This document shows, piece after piece, positions 1-9,800 of a DNA stretch of 64,000 nt; position 1 is the stretch's first letter; each line of letters opens with the position of its first letter. The DNA is taken from positions 1 to 64,000 of the forward strand of contig CAJNDS010002254.1 in the NCBI GenBank assembly GCA_905221605.1, written 5' to 3'. This stretch comes from Symbiodinium natans (taxonomy: Eukaryota > Sar > Dinophyceae > Suessiales > Symbiodiniaceae). A model generated the notes under the pieces. It was not told where the DNA came from. It saw nothing but the letters and a program-made list of their open reading frames with translations, and did not search any database. The translations under genes and the position numbers were made by a program.

Positions 1-2
1 AA

Positions 3-38
3 AGGGGGGGGGGGGGGGGGGGCCCCCCCCCCCCCCCC
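3..38. repeat. Homopolymer G run followed by C run
   Basis: About twenty G are followed directly by about sixteen C, a perfect palindrome at the very start of the window. It may be a true hairpin, but a G/C homopolymer pair like this is also a typical assembly or contig-join artefact. Confidence 0.8.
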
Positions 39-1640
39 AACTCCAGGATTTGTTGTTCTGCAGACTATAAACTAAAATCGAGAAGGGTGGAAGTCAAACT
101 AATTCTCCACTTCTCTACTTCTCTAATTCGCGAAAAATAAACACCAGAAACAAAAACAAGAAACGAGGGGGTGGGATTTGAGTTAAGTCTCGAGCTCGGT
201 GTCTTGGGCTTGTAGTTCAGCGGTTCCGAGTTTAAGGGTTTTGGAGTTTAGGGTTCCGTTTCAGGGTATTGGATTCAATGTTTGAGTTCAGGGTTCGGGC
301 TTAGGAGGATTCCTAACTAACATTGACGATGACACAGGAATAGTCTGTGAATCATGCTTTTTCGGCGGTTACAAGTCCAGGGCATGGTTTTGGAGATTGT
401 TCGAGCTCTTTGCTGTTCCTCAGAGCAGGCACGTGTTCCCAACACGTGTGTCTGGTGTGTTCCCGACACGCACCTGGCTTGCTCCCGACTCGGCCCCGGC
501 TATTCTCAACACGCACCACACCCATTCCCAACACGCACGTTCCCAACACACCCCAGTTGCAACCAACACGACTAACATTCAAACCACAGGGCCTGTTCTG
601 TCGCCAGGTTGGCAACCACTTCCTGCGCCAGAAAAGCTCAGGGCATCGGATATTCCTATCTAGTGCGACGAACCCTTATCCTGGCGAGCTACAACTTGGT
701 TTGCTTGACCCGGGCCACAGCACACAAGATCCCAAACTTAAATCTCTGCAAACGTCGTTCTTAGGCCCCCCAGCACCATCCTGCCTTGAGCTGCTCCATC
801 TCCTGACTGGATGCTGCGCTTGCAAAATGAAGTTGTGGTTTAGGGTTTCTTCAAGGCTTGGCGGCAAAAGGAGGGACCGTGGCTGCAAGGAGGAAGTGTC
901 CTTCAAGATGATTACAACCCCTAAATCCCATGCCCCCGAGCCCCAAAACTAAAACCATGGGGCCGAATGCGCCGAACTCATTAATCCGTAGTTTGAGTGG
1001 CTATACCTTGTAGTGAAATATCCATTCCAGAAGAATGGCAATCATTTAACAGTCTCCAGTCTTGCCCCGCCCCCGCCCCCGCGCACCTGCTACGCGCGCT
1101 CATCCAGAAATGGCATGTCGGGAATCTCCTGCTAGGATTTCCCTAAGCCCATTATGACACCTGTACTTTTCAGCCCTTAGCGCTTTCGGGAGTTTGGGGC
1201 CTCGGGATTGCAAAAGAGCAAAACTCACACAAAGGAATCAAAAAAACTGGGAGCTTTGAAGAGGTACCCTGGCCATGTGTGGGAGGCCTTGCACGCTCCT
1301 CCTATGGAGCGCCCTACGCAGGGTCCATTGCGAAACAAGCCTAAGCTTCCTACATGTGTTGATTTTACAAGTAGTCCAATCGTATTTCTTTGGCGGCATT
1401 TTCCTTTTTGACACCAAAGGCACAGCTGCGTAGTGGGGATTTGGGTTCAATGGGATGCAGCGATAGGGTGTTAGGGGGCTTTTGGTACCTCAAAGGCTCA
1501 GCGCCTGGACTTCCAAGCTTCTAAAACGCAAGCTGTATACACACCCTGCCACGCTGCCTTCGTCAGCACTTCCAGCCCTGGCACAGAGCATGGAATGACT
1601 AGAGGTTTCTAGGTCCCAGGGTTTCTTCAAGGCTTGGCGG
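39..1640. other. No supported gene; degenerate telomere-type and dispersed repeats
   Basis: Open frames here overlap on both strands, show no recognisable domain and keep no consistent frame. Positions 420-565 hold a loose tandem repeat built on CCCAACACG/CCCGACACG. A short unit around 840-890 (core CTTCAAGGCTTGGCGGCAA, then GGACCGTGGCTGCAAGG) recurs in two pieces at about 1622-1645 and 1758-1777, so part of this stretch is a dispersed repeat. Scattered TTTAGGG-like words occur near 180-300. Confidence 0.5.
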
Positions 1641-1984
1641 CAAGAGAAGGCATGTTTAGCATGAGAGGCTGATGCAACTTCGATAGAGCCTGTCCCAAAG
1701 ATAGAACGATGCACAAGCAAGTGATGGCAAGCGCAGGTGTGCAAGGGCGCTTTGGGGGGGACCGTGGCTGCAAGGGATCGAGGTATCGAGATGGATGCGT
1801 AAGGCTGCATACCAATCCCTCTCTGTCCCACGCCTCAAGCTCCAGCTGCCGACGCCTGCATCCTCCAGGCCGCCGTCGTAGTCGGCCACCAACTGGCAAG
1901 CGCAGTGGCAGGGCAACGCGCGAGCAGCTGCTTAGGAGAGACACAGACGGTCAGGCTCTAGCTCGCAGCGCTTGCGCGTAGTCC

Positions 1985-2709
1985 AGTTAGGGTTTGACAA
2001 GACGGTCGATTTCACGGAGGATGCACAGGCATCAGCCAGCTGGCTGGTGAGCAGAGCATGGGTCATCTCCACCAGCTTGTTGAGGTTGTGGTCACAAGGA
2101 CGCCCCCCAACGCCACTAGCCCCACTTTTCCCCACTTCCCAAGCTGGCCGCTTTTTGCCGGAGCTGCCGACCCGGCTTGCCAGGCTGGCCCGGCTTCCCA
2201 GGTCCACCGGACACACTCACGGATCGAGCCATGAGCGAAGTTTGTTTAGAACGATGGCCGCAAATATCGTACTTGGTCTCTATACTCGACACATATGTCT
2301 TTCTTGTTCATAAATGTGTTTTTGTTGCGGTCATTGGTGTTTATAAACCCCAACTCTAAACGTTACTCAGAACCCCTTGGCTGGTAGAAGCCAGGTTAAG
2401 CTTGGGCAAGCAAAAAGAGGGAAGGCTAATTTTACTTTGATGCCATTGCAAAAAAATCGCCTCTGAAGCTATAGCCTTCAGAGCCCTAACGAGGCCTATA
2501 TAATCCCTAAAGCTCGAAATCATATCCGGGACCAAACAAACATGCGAAGTTGCCCACTGCTCGGCCACCAGTCGCGCCAGGAGCTCCTGCGTGTTGCCCT
2601 TGAAGTGCCGCGCAGCTCGGCGGCCGGGAAGAGCGCGAAGCTCAACCCGGCAATTGGGGCACTTGCTTGTACTCCCCTGAGGCCGAGTTGTCAACACCTG
2701 CCAAAACAA
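1985..2709 (-). CDS. Candidate exons of an unrecognised protein with half a RING-like motif
   Basis: On the minus strand, about 2709-2541 reads as an open segment containing CPNCRVEL followed by a basic and then leucine-rich stretch. A CPxC pair followed by Arg is what the second half of a RING or related zinc finger looks like; the first cysteine/histidine cluster is not visible, so it would have to lie on an upstream exon. A second open segment at about 2098-1990 (with NLNKLVEMTHALLTSQLADA) is helical in character and could be the next exon. No start, stop or splice sites were confirmed. This is a guess from composition and one motif, and could be a gene remnant. Confidence 0.3.
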
Positions 2710-3869
2710 TCAAACTCTTTCCGACCGGGTCTCGAAAACAAGCCCACGCATCTCGAAATCTGGGAAATTTCGAGACCCAACCCTGAATGCCCCGTAAGAT
2801 TTGTCCCCCAGGCCTTAAACCTCACACCCTCCAATTCCCAACCCCTCCCCCCCCCGAGCCCCACGGGGGGGGTTGGCCTTATATGCGGCGTGTTAGGGTT
2901 CAGGATCTTTCGAGACAAGGGTCGAACGGGGCCTGGGGCTCCGGCGCTCTAGATTAAGGTCCTCTTTCTGAGATCCCTGTTAGGGCCTATCAAAGTTTAG
3001 GGTTCAGGGCTTAGGGTTTGCAAGCGTTTGTTTGTAGGTCAGTAGCTTTCGCTCAACCCTACACCCTCAACCCAACGGCCGAGGGTTTGGGATTTGGTTT
3101 TTAACTTTGGGTCCGAAACTCGACACCCTGAAGCCCCTCAAGTACCCCTCTTCTTTGAAGCCCTTCTACCCGCCCTACATCATCACCATCATCAACAACG
3201 CCTGTGGAATGCTAGCCGCTATGGCTGATGAACACAGAAGCATCTCCAAACCCCTAAACCCATAGCCTCATAACCTTCTAGACCCCAGGCTCCACGAGCA
3301 CAACCTCTAGATGCAGAACTTTTCAACCCCTCCCCCCCCCCCCAACCAGAAACCCAAAGTCGAAAAAAAATCAAAGTCATTTTTACAACCCCCCTTGATG
3401 GAGTTTCAAAACAAGAAGAACGACCGGCGCTTCTTGCACTACAACAAGTATGCAACTTGGAACGGGGACACTATGAGAGCCAACTTCGGCCTCTTCCATG
3501 ACTTCGGCATCGAGAGGAGATGGAGGTCTTCCATACCAGGCTTGAGCCAGCTGAGATGCGGAGACTTCAGCGATCGCCAAGCATCGCAGGTCTTGGTAGT
3601 ACTCGGCAACCCATCGGCCTCTGGGCCTCGGGCTCGGACCCTTTTGGAAGCGCCATGTTTGGTTGATATGGAAGAAACCACTTTCTCATATAAGAAGGCC
3701 TTGAGCTGCTCCATTCCGAAAGGGTTCTCACTTCTTGGGGGCCGCCCCAGCTTTTAAAGCTGTCCTGGCCGATGACTGGGGTTCGACGAAGTCGGAAAAA
3801 CAACGGATGTCGCGTGGCTTCGTTTGATCACGTGAGAGCCATCTTACTTGCTCACTCTATCTTAATGGC

Positions 3870-3870
<1 letters not shown>

Positions 3871-3916
<46 letters not shown>
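3871..3916. repeat. (GAT)n microsatellite
   Basis: About 15 uninterrupted GAT units. The plus-strand translation would be a poly-aspartate run, but the surrounding frame has no other sign of being coding. Confidence 0.95.
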
Positions 3917-4029
3917 TCACAGCCCTTTCTGACCACCAGAATGCGTTTCCCACACGATCAATCTCTTCATTTGATGAATCTCATTCGGGTCGGCGACGGA
4001 TCGCGGCATCAGCTTGGGATTGATCTGTA

Positions 4030-4080
4030 CTTGAAGGTTCATGGTACTTAATTGGTTAGTAAGTACCATGAACCTTCACG
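4030..4080. mobile_element. MITE-like hairpin, family GGTTCATGGTACTTA, copy 1
   Basis: Nineteen-base inverted repeats (4032-4050 and 4060-4078, core GGTTCATGGTACTTA and its complement) enclose only nine bases. This is the shortest of five related hairpin elements in the window and encodes nothing. Confidence 0.8.
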
Positions 4081-4782
4081 TAGGGTTAAGTTTTTGGTTG
4101 CCGTCCTTTCCGCAGCATGCCTTCGCACGACAGCGAGCCCCACAGTGCATCTGGTGCCCTCTGGTGGGGCAATGAGCGGGATGCCCTCAGCCAACCCTAA
4201 ACCCTAAACCCTAAACCCATCCGGTAAGAATAGCGGCAAGCATGAACATGTTGCTGTATGTCATGTTCCAATTCTTCAAGTGGGATCATAGTTTTAACTT
4301 TACATGTTTTACGGGTGAAGCCTAAAGCCCAAACCCTCCACAAACGCAGGTGCCCTCCACCTTGGAATTCCTGGAAGGAACTGCAAATTGCCCTTGAGGC
4401 GGACATCTTCTGCACCCACCCCTCCCTGTGGAACTGACACGCTTGAAAGGGGAACCCTGCATGACACATGGACACTGGTCACATGCTGCAAAATCGATAT
4501 GTCTGATGCATCTGACTTCTTCCGATCTGCCAGGGCTTCGTCAGTTGACGACAGGAAAGTTTTCGACTGTCGCTCGCAGCTTCAATCAGCTGCAAGGATG
4601 GCTGACCCTAAACCCTAAACTTGGCCCTAAACCCTAAACCCTACAGCCTAAAGCCTAAAGCCTAAACCCTAAACCACCAAGCGTTTCAGCATCTTCACTT
4701 CCGAGCCCCCGCATCTTTCAAGATCTGCTGCACCGGTGGGTGGCCCTCCTTCTTTGCCCAGCCCAAGGCCTTAGTTGCTGAG

Positions 4783-5024
4783 TTAGGGTTTAGGGTTTAG
4801 GGTTTAGGGTTTAGGGTTTAGGGTTTAGGGTTTAGGGTTTAGGGTTTAGGGTTTAGGGTTTAGGGTTTAGGGTTTAGGGTTTAGGGTTTAGGGTTTAGGG
4901 TTTAGGGTTTAGGGTTTAGGGTTTAGGGTTTAGGGTTTAGGGTTTAGGGTTTAGGGTTTGGGGTTTGGGGTTTGGGGTTTGGGGTTTGGGGTTTGGGGTT
5001 TGGGGTTTGGGGTTTGGGGTTTTT
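4783..5024 (+). repeat. Internal telomere-type array, TTTAGGG turning into TTTGGGG
   Basis: About 25 near-perfect TTTAGGG units (4783-4958) pass without a break into about nine TTTGGGG units (4959-5022). Unique sequence follows on both sides, so this is an interstitial array and not a chromosome end. The clean switch in unit sequence suggests that each block was amplified locally. Confidence 0.95.
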
Positions 5025-5456
5025 GGCTTAGGGTCATAAGCCCCCCCAAAAAGCGTACACTTTCAGTTCTATTGCCCAAAAGTGTAAAGCGTGCTCACTC
5101 AGCTACTAAGAAGCAGTCTGTCCTGAGCCATCTTTGGCTTCCAAGTGGGAGGCGCTCGGCTCGGCCTCCACCAGAATCCTTGGTCGTCCAGAGACCACAT
5201 TCAAACAAGGGCACCCATTTTTTGGGAATAAGGGAACATTTTTAGGGCTTTCTACGGGAAAAAAATTAGAACAAGGGTAACTATCCTTTTTTGGGTATAA
5301 GGGAACCTTGAAAAAACAAAAAGTGAAAAAAAAAAAAAAAAAGAGAGAGACACCACTGGGCTACCAAGAATCTGAACCGCCTCCCCCCTACCGCTGATCG
5401 CTGCGCTGTGCAGCGGTGTCCTGCCATGATTGTTGACCGCAGTGATGTTGGCCTTC
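5025..5456. other. Spacer with hairpin-like, low-complexity sequence
   Basis: No coding signal. Two similar words (GGGAATAAGGGAAC at about 5223 and GGGTATAAGGGAAC near 5295), a poly-A run (about 5326-5342) and an AG run precede a short telomere-type array at 5457-5500. Confidence 0.5.
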
Positions 5457-5503
5457 AGGGTTTAGGGTTTAGGGTTTAGGGTTTAGGGTTTAGGGTTTAA
5501 GGT

Positions 5504-6217
5504 TTAGGCCTTCGCCGCGATGAGGATCTTCATCACGTCTCCGTGGCCACTCGAAGCTGCCCAGTCAAGGGGGATGTCGTTGAAGTCATTTCGCGCATTG
5601 ACGTTGGCCCGCGCTGCGAGAAGGAACTGGGCCACATCACCATGGCCACGGCGAGCTGCTGGAAACAGCGGTGTGCTTTTGTGCTCATCCCTCTTATCCA
5701 CGGCACCGGGATCTTCCCGGAGAAAGTGCCGCACGGCGGCAAGACTCTTTCGTGCCGCGTCGTGGACGTCTTTGCAGTCCGCGGCCGCCTCCTTATCCTC
5801 AGCTGCAACTTCGGCTTCAGACCTGGCCGCCGAGGCCTCTGTCTTCTTGACTCCCTCATCCTTCTGCTGCAACATGTCCCTGAGTGCCGCGAGCTCTTTC
5901 TCCATGGCTGCTTGCATCTCACCCTTGGCTTTCAGCACCTCCTGCATCGTGTCTTTGTATTCCTGCAGTTTTGCAACCAAGTCTTCGGCCCTTTCACGGC
6001 CTGCACGCTCTTTCTCGAGTTCCTCCCGCAGCTGCTTGACCTGCGAGTCGTCGTGCTCCTCGGCCTCGAGCGCTTTCATCAAGAGCTGCCAGTGGTCGTC
6101 GGAAATGTCCTCCTCTCGCTTGGTGTCTTTCATCATCTCTTGCAAGATGTTGAACAAGTTTACACGCCGAGCATTGGGCTTCCGGAACCTTTGTTCCGCT
6201 GATGCACCGCTGCCCAT
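5504..6217 (-). CDS. Coiled-coil and ankyrin-repeat protein
   Basis: About 237 residues. I chose the ATG at 6217 because it opens with MGSGAS, a good N-myristoylation context (Gly2, small residue at 6); the frame stays open further upstream to an ATG at 6286, which is less convincing. Residues of roughly 50-150 form a highly charged coiled coil rich in Glu, Lys and Ala. The C-terminal third holds about two and a half ankyrin repeats, with the signatures STPLFPAARRGHGDVAQFLL and LDWAASSGHGDVMKILI. Such proteins usually act as adaptors, and myristoylation would place it at a membrane; the partner is unknown. The gene is unspliced as seen. The TAA stop falls in the first bases of a CCTAAACC telomere-type repeat, so the original C-terminus may have been cut short by repeat insertion. 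Confidence 0.75.
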   Translation of the reverse strand: MGSGASAEQRFRKPNARRVNLFNILQEMMKDTKREEDISDDHWQLLMKALEAEEHDDSQVKQLREELEKERAGRERAEDLVAKLQEYKDTMQEVLKAKGEMQAAMEKELAALRDMLQQKDEGVKKTEASAARSEAEVAAEDKEAAADCKDVHDAARKSLAAVRHFLREDPGAVDKRDEHKSTPLFPAARRGHGDVAQFLLAARANVNARNDFNDIPLDWAASSGHGDVMKILIAAKA

Positions 6218-6818
6218 GGCTAAAGCGCAAGCTCTTCTGAGCTGCTTGATGTTTCCGGCAAACAGCCGATGCTGTGAAGGAGGCACATGTCACACATGCC
6301 AAGCGTGTGCTACGAACGACGCTCTTTGCCAACCTACTTGTCCGAATGAGGTTCAGGTGATCTAAGGATCTCAGAATCCATATGCCATCAGTTTGAGCCA
6401 CTATTGCAGGCGCGGCAGGGACGCAAGTGGGGGTTTCCGAAAATAGGGGTACCTTTTTTTTTTTGGTTTTTGGGGGGGGGGGGGGGGGGTCTCTTTAAGG
6501 GGATTCTATCTAGTTGGGGTAGAATACGGGTACCCCTAACCCTAAACCCCAAACCCTAAGCCCCTACATTTGGGGGCACGGAGGAAGACCAACAAGCTGG
6601 ACTCGTGAGAGCAAACGAGGCATCCGAGACCACGGTCAGGGATTCAAGGGACCCGTCGAAAGAGGGTTTAGGGTTTAGGGTTTAGGTTTTATAGGGTTTA
6701 TAGGGTTTAGGGTTTAGGGTTTAGGGAGGGGACAAGGCGGGCGGATTTTTTCAGCACGCCGGCGGGGCGCACGGAAGTCCTTGAAGCGCTTATAGCAATC
6801 AACCAGGTCGTAGCCGAC
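6218..6818. other. Intergenic spacer with G-tract hairpin and telomere-type words
   Basis: Lies between the ankyrin gene and the end of the anion transporter. It holds a run of T then G (about 6451-6489), a pair AATAGGGGTACC / GGGTACCCC that brackets it as a hairpin, and TTTAGGG words at 6535-6560 and 6663-6725. A related A-rich hairpin sequence recurs near 13420-13500 (CCCCCTATTTTCGGAAA). Confidence 0.5.
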
Positions 6819-9800
6819 TTAAAAGTCACAAGTGCCCACAGGCTTCGGCGAGAGGCGCGAGCGCGCCAAACGGCCTGTGGCCACGGACACCGCACTTTCG
6901 ATGCTGAGGACCTCCTTGGACTTGTCCTCGAACTGCTCCAGCTGATCGCCGAGCTTCTCGTGCCTATACTGAACTTAGCAAAAAAAAAACATTTCAGCTG
7001 TTTCTTAGGAATTACAGTGCCCAAAATTTGTTTTTAAAAGTATATTCCCACGTATCCCTAAGGTGCAGCAGGTCAAGGACGCTGGAGTTGGCTTCAGCAA
7101 CCATACACCGAATGCCCTTCTTCTTCCACTCCGTCAGGATGGTTTGCAGCATGGCAAGGGCTGAGTAGTCGATGACTGGTACCTCTACTCCCCTTAGAAC
7201 CTTAATAAAAACAGATAATATTTCTAATATCCTCTTGGGTTTTTATGTAAACAAAAATACCAAAAAACAATTCCCAAAGGGGATATAGGTACAGGGTTCA
7301 TGCCCAAGATGACATAGCGAATCGAAGCCCCGTGGCTCTCAGAGAGCCGCATGCGCTCTACTTCATCGTGGAACCACTCGGCGCTGGCGAAGACCAAGGG
7401 GCCGCGAAACTCGAAGACCAAGATTCCAGGCACCGTCCTGGCCTCCGGCCACCGCGACACGTCGTGCCATTGGTTCTGAAGACGGGGAACGGCTCCCAGG
7501 GTTACTGCATCGGGAGTGCTGGCATCGGCCACCACCTGCCCAACGGCCACCAGCACGGAGAGTATGATCCTAGTTTGGCCTTCATAAAAATACCCTCTGA
7601 GAAAGATAATGCCCTGAATATGATCGTCTTGTTTAGGGCTTAGGGCTTTAGGGGTTTAGGGTTTAGGGTTTGCGGTCTAGGGTTTCGCGGTTTAGGGCTT
7701 AGGGCAACCCAGTAAACGGAAAACAAAAAAATATATCCCAAAACCCTACCTAGAATCCCATACAGGGCCCCAAAGAGGATGGTGCACACGAAGCCCACCA
7801 GCCACACCAGCAGGTCCTGTACTGAACTTGGAACCTCAGCAAAAATTATATTTTTTGCTGTTTCTTAGGAATTAGACCCTAAACCCTAAAACCTAAACCC
7901 TTAACCCTAAGCCCTAAGCCCTAAACCCTAAACCCTAAGGGTCCTTTCGGAAGCTGCGGAAGGACTCTGCCGAGGATCGCCACAAGTCCACGGGCATGGC
8001 GAAGTCCATGAGCCCCTCTGCAGAGACCATGACCTCTTGATACGAGATGCCCTAAACCCTAAACCCTAAACCCTACACCCTAAACTCTAAACCCTAAACC
8101 CTAAACCCTAAACCCTAAACCCTGAACCCTGAACCCTGAACCCCTGCGGGTGAAGGGTTTAGTGTTCGGATGGGTTTAGGTAACGATAGGACACTCAAAA
8201 AGGTGCAAAAAGGTGCAACCCTAAACACGAAACCCTAAACCCTAGACCCTAAGGTGAAGGGTTTAGTGTTTGGATGGGTTTAGGTAACGATTACAAAGTT
8301 GCAAGCAGAACCAACAAGAAAAAGGCGTTCTCAAGGGCCACTCCGAGTGACGATCGCCGCCAGGGATGCCTTCGGCAAGTCTTCGATCAGCGGGGCGAGG
8401 AAGATCAGGCCCGCCGCCACCGCGGCCGCGTTGGCAAGGCCGCAAACCTCACAGGGGTTTAGGGTTTAGGGTTTAGGGTTCAGGGTTTAGGGTATCAAAG
8501 AATCTTCCTGTTATGACAGAAATTGTCCGAAAATGAGAATACGCAAAACCCCTAAACGCTACAACCTAGCCCCAAAAGAGCCCTAAACCCGAGTTCAAGC
8601 CTTCATTAGGGGAGGGTGAGGGGGGGGGGGTTACTGTTAGGGAGGGATCGGAGCCGGGACTGGAGGAGTGAATTAACGCAGACCCTTGAAGAGACTGATT
8701 CCTTGGGGGAGAAACCCGAGTTTCCCATTGTGGGTTTTTTGGTAGGTTTTATGAGGTTCCTGCGCGTAACTACAGGGCCTGCGCACCCTCTTGAGAGCCG
8801 TCAAACTCTGAAGAGCCATAAACCTTATACCCGAAAACCTATGGCCCAAGCCCTAAACCCACAAAAGGCCCTGGGCTCTGGAAAAAGCCTTCTGAGGGGA
8901 GGCCTTTTGAAGGACCCTGGAGGCCCCGGAACTACACCCTAAACCCGAAAACCCTAAACCCTAAACGTAAACCCTAAACCCTAAACCCTAGACCCTAGAC
9001 CCTAAATCCTAAACCCTAAACCCTAAACCCTAGACCCTAAACCCTACACCCTAAACCCTAAACCCTACACCCTAAACCCTAAACCCTAGACCCTAGACCC
9101 TAGACCCTAGACCCTAAATCCTAAACCCTATACCCTAAACCCTAAACCCTAAACCCTACACCCTAAACCCTAAACCCTAAACCCTAAACCCTAAACCCTA
9201 AACCCTAAACCCTAAACCCTAAACCCTAAACCCTAAACCCTAAACCCTAAACCCTAAACCCTAAACCCTAAGCAGAAGGGGAACCTGGGAGTTGACCCCC
9301 AGCTGCACGGCCAAGCCAGTTCGGCTCAGGGAGCCGCTGGGGGGGAAAGCGCCGAAGAAGGAGCCCACCTTGCTAGGGTTTAGGGTTTAGGGTTTAGGGT
9401 TTAGGGTTTAGGGTTTGGGGTTTAGGGTTTAGGGTTTAGGGTTTAGGGTTTAGGGTTTAGGGTTTAGGGTTTAGGGTTTAGGGTTTAGGGTTTAGGGTTT
9501 AAGGTTTAGGGTTTACGGTTTGGGGTTTGGGGTTTGGGGTTCGGAGTTTGGGGTTTGGGGTTTGGGGTTTGGGGTTTGGGGTTTGGGGTTTGGGGTTTGG
9601 GGTTGGGGGTTCGGAGTTTGGGGTTTGGGGTTTGGGGTTTGGGGTTTGGGGTTCGGAGTTCTGGGGTTTGGGGTTTGGGGTCTGGGGTCTGCTCAAGCAG
9701 GGGTATAGATGGGGGCTATACTCTATGCATATGATATACATATACACACACAGATATATGTATATGTATATATATATATGTATGTATTCATTTTTACATA

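Larger units (their letters stand above)
2710..4780. other. Repeat-rich stretch without a confirmed gene
   Basis: Contains degenerate telomere-type words (4190-4217, 4605-4670), a GAT microsatellite and a small hairpin element, listed separately. Around 3400-3720 both strands are open over about 300 bases; one minus-strand frame (with LAIAEVSASQLAQAWYG) looks the most protein-like, but three competing frames exist and no domain is recognised. Confidence 0.4.

Noticed and set aside
347-952. 201-codon plus-strand frame near the start
   Set aside because: It overlaps equally open frames on both strands, runs through an AACACG repeat and shows no domain.
4783-5024. Chromosome end (true telomere)
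   Set aside because: Unique and coding sequence continues on both sides of every array, and orientation changes many times within the window.
9520-9734. Repetitive frames reading GFGVWGL or PKPQTPN
   Set aside because: They are translations of TTTGGGG/CCCCAAA arrays; seven-base units read through all three frames without stops.
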